From contig JAUYSN010000488.1 of NCBI GenBank assembly GCA_030696235.1, positions 1 to 6,454 of the forward strand: 6,454 bases of DNA, given 5' to 3'. The notes beneath the pieces were generated by a model that saw nothing but the letters and a program-made list of their open reading frames with translations, ran no database searches and was not told the DNA's origin. Position 1 is the stretch's first letter. Each line of letters opens with the position of its first letter. This document shows positions 5,125-6,454 of this stretch, one piece after another. The DNA is from Sulfuricella sp. (lineage in GTDB: Bacteria > Pseudomonadota > Gammaproteobacteria > Burkholderiales > Sulfuricellaceae). A program made the position numbers and the translations under genes.

Positions 5125-6454
5125 TGGGGTTTTTCAAGCTTGAACAGGCTAACGATTTCTTCTGCCGGAACCGGGCGACTTAAATGGTACCCCTGGTATT
5201 CGTCGCATTTCTGCACACCCAGGAATTCAAGCTGTTCCCCGGTTTCCACGCCTTCGGCGATCACACTCAGGCCCAAGCTGCGCCCCAGGCTGATGACGGC
5301 CACGGCGATTGCCGCATCGTTCGAATCGGTAATGATGTCCCGCACGAAAGATCGGTCGATCTTGAGGCGGTCGATCGGAAAGCGCTTAAGGTAGCTGAGC
5401 GAGGAATAGCCGGTGCCGAAGTCGTCGATTGCCACCAGCACGCCGCGACTCTTGAGGCGTCCCAGTATCATGCTGGTCTTGCTGGTGTTTTCCATCAGCA
5501 AGCCCTCAGTCAGCTCAAGCTCCAGCAGATTGGGGCTGATCCCCGTTTCCCGCAAAATGCTATCGATCATTTCCACCAGGTTATCCTGGCGGAACTGACG
5601 TGCGGATAAATTCACCGCCATGCGCAGGGGGGGCAGTCCGGCATCCTGCCAGGCCCGGCACTGGGCGCAGGCAGTGTGCAGCACCCACTCGCCGACGGGG
5701 ATGATCAGATTGTTCTCTTCCAGCAACGGGATAAACTCATTCGGCAGAACCAGGCCCCGCTCGGGATGGTTCCAGCGCAGCAGCGCTTCCACGCCGATCA
5801 CCCGCCCACTTTTTATGTCCACCTGGGGCTGGTAGTAGAGGGAAAACTCTTCTCTCTCCATGGCTCGCCGCAACGCGCCTTCCATGGCAAAGCGCTCAAT
5901 CGCGAGCGCATTCATGTCCGTGGTGTAAAAACGGAAATGATTGCGGCCATATTCCTTGGCACTGTACATCGCGGCATCGGCATTCTTGAGCAGGCTATCG
6001 CTGTCGTGGCCGTCCATGGGGTAGATGGTGATTCCCATGCTGGGCGTGACATAAATCTCCTGGCTGGAGAGCGCAAAGGGCAGGGAAAAAATATCCACGA
6101 TTTTCTGTGCGATCAACGCAATTTCTTCAATCTCCGACACCCCTTCCAGAACAATGGCAAATTCGTCACCGCCAATCCGCGCCAGGGTGTCATCCTCCAG
6201 CACGCAGTGGCGAAGGCGATCCGCAATATCCTGTAGCAGCAGGTCGCCATGGGTGTGCCCAAGGGTATCGTTAATGTTCTTGAAATTGTCTATGTCGAGC
6301 AGTAGCACCGCGACCATCTGGTGGCTGTGGGCAGACCGGCTGATCGCATGCCCAAGGCGGTCGAGAAACAGAAAGCGGTTCGGCAGTCCCGTCAGCACAT
6401 CGAAGTGGGTCACCTGGATCAGGTTCTGTTCCGCCTCTTTATGGGTGCGAAGTG
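5121..6454 (-). CDS. GGDEF-EAL cyclic-di-GMP protein, 5' end outside window
   Basis: The frame stays open to the window edge, giving 443 residues. A GTG at 6411-6413 is not the start: the frame continues upstream as LRTHKEAEQNLIQ, the usual linker that joins a PAS domain to GGDEF, so sensory domains are expected beyond the window. Counting from that GTG, the GGDEF domain (about 1-162) has D40 and D42 in LLLDIDNFKNINDTLGH and an intact RIGGDEF (79-85), and so should be able to make c-di-GMP. The RxxD inhibitory site is LEDD (72-75) with the arginine lost. The EAL domain (about 175-425) has E209-A-L, N268 in NLSARQF, E300 in ELTE, D330-D331 in DDFGTGYSS, K351 in LKIDRSF and AEGVE (386-390), so the phosphodiesterase set looks complete. 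Both activities are therefore possible, and which one dominates cannot be told. It acts in the cytoplasm or at the membrane. The uup gene follows 282 bp downstream across repeat DNA and is probably not co-transcribed. Confidence 0.92.
   Translation of the reverse strand, partial: LRTHKEAEQNLIQVTHFDVLTGLPNRFLFLDRLGHAISRSAHSHQMVAVLLLDIDNFKNINDTLGHTHGDLLLQDIADRLRHCVLEDDTLARIGGDEFAIVLEGVSEIEEIALIAQKIVDIFSLPFALSSQEIYVTPSMGITIYPMDGHDSDSLLKNADAAMYSAKEYGRNHFRFYTTDMNALAIERFAMEGALRRAMEREEFSLYYQPQVDIKSGRVIGVEALLRWNHPERGLVLPNEFIPLLEENNLIIPVGEWVLHTACAQCRAWQDAGLPPLRMAVNLSARQFRQDNLVEMIDSILRETGISPNLLELELTEGLLMENTSKTSMILGRLKSRGVLVAIDDFGTGYSSLSYLKRFPIDRLKIDRSFVRDIITDSNDAAIAVAVISLGRSLGLSVIAEGVETGEQLEFLGVQKCDEYQGYHLSRPVPAEEIVSLFKLEKPH

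Noticed and set aside
6411..6413. GTG as the start of the GGDEF-EAL protein
   Set aside because: The frame continues upstream with a typical PAS-GGDEF linker to the window edge, so the real start is outside.
1..6454. CRISPR array, prophage or defence island
   Set aside because: No spaced direct repeats of CRISPR type, no integrase, transposase or known defence gene; the 9-bp array and REPIN-like palindrome do not have CRISPR geometry.

Overview
The window is chromosomal DNA of fairly high G+C from a Gram-negative proteobacterium. The mix of LemA, a GIDE-domain partner, NosD and Uup-type ABC-F, together with the protein style, suggests a betaproteobacterium (Nitrosomonadales/Gallionellaceae/Sulfuricella-like). 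That placement is an inference from remembered similarity, not a search result. No rRNA, tRNA, CRISPR array, transposase or phage gene is visible.

Left half, plus strand (1-1481). The 3' end of a lemA gene overlaps, by TGATG, a gene for a membrane protein with a bacterial GIDE/MUL1-like domain and a canonical EF-hand loop. The two look like a translationally coupled envelope operon. After a 100-bp gap with a plausible sigma70 promoter and a small inverted repeat comes a 76-residue protein with a ribbon-helix-helix-like N-terminus and no recognised function.

Right half, minus strand (1495-6454). Read in the direction of transcription, the order is a 5'-truncated GGDEF-EAL cyclic-di-GMP protein, a complete Uup-type ABC-F ATPase, and a secreted right-handed beta-helix protein of the NosD family. 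The small plus-strand gene and nosD converge, with stops only 13 bp apart, and share a perfect 10-bp inverted repeat that may be a bidirectional terminator. The minus-strand genes are separated by 215 and 282 bp, so they are probably separate transcription units.

Both long intergenic gaps carry repeat structures. Between nosD and uup is an 84-bp palindrome built of two REP-like hairpins in inverted orientation (REPIN-like), ending 5 bp from the uup stop. Between uup and the GGDEF-EAL gene is an array of a 9-bp motif (CGCAAAGGA-type) in inverted arms. It includes a 13-bp stem whose outer arm covers the stop codon of the GGDEF-EAL gene.

Nothing in the protein set clearly forms a new system. 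The points most worth checking are the uncharacterised small RHH-like gene with its possible operator, NosD sitting apart from any visible nos gene with a possible FNR/DNR-type site, the loss of the I-site arginine in the GGDEF domain, and the two intergenic repeat structures.
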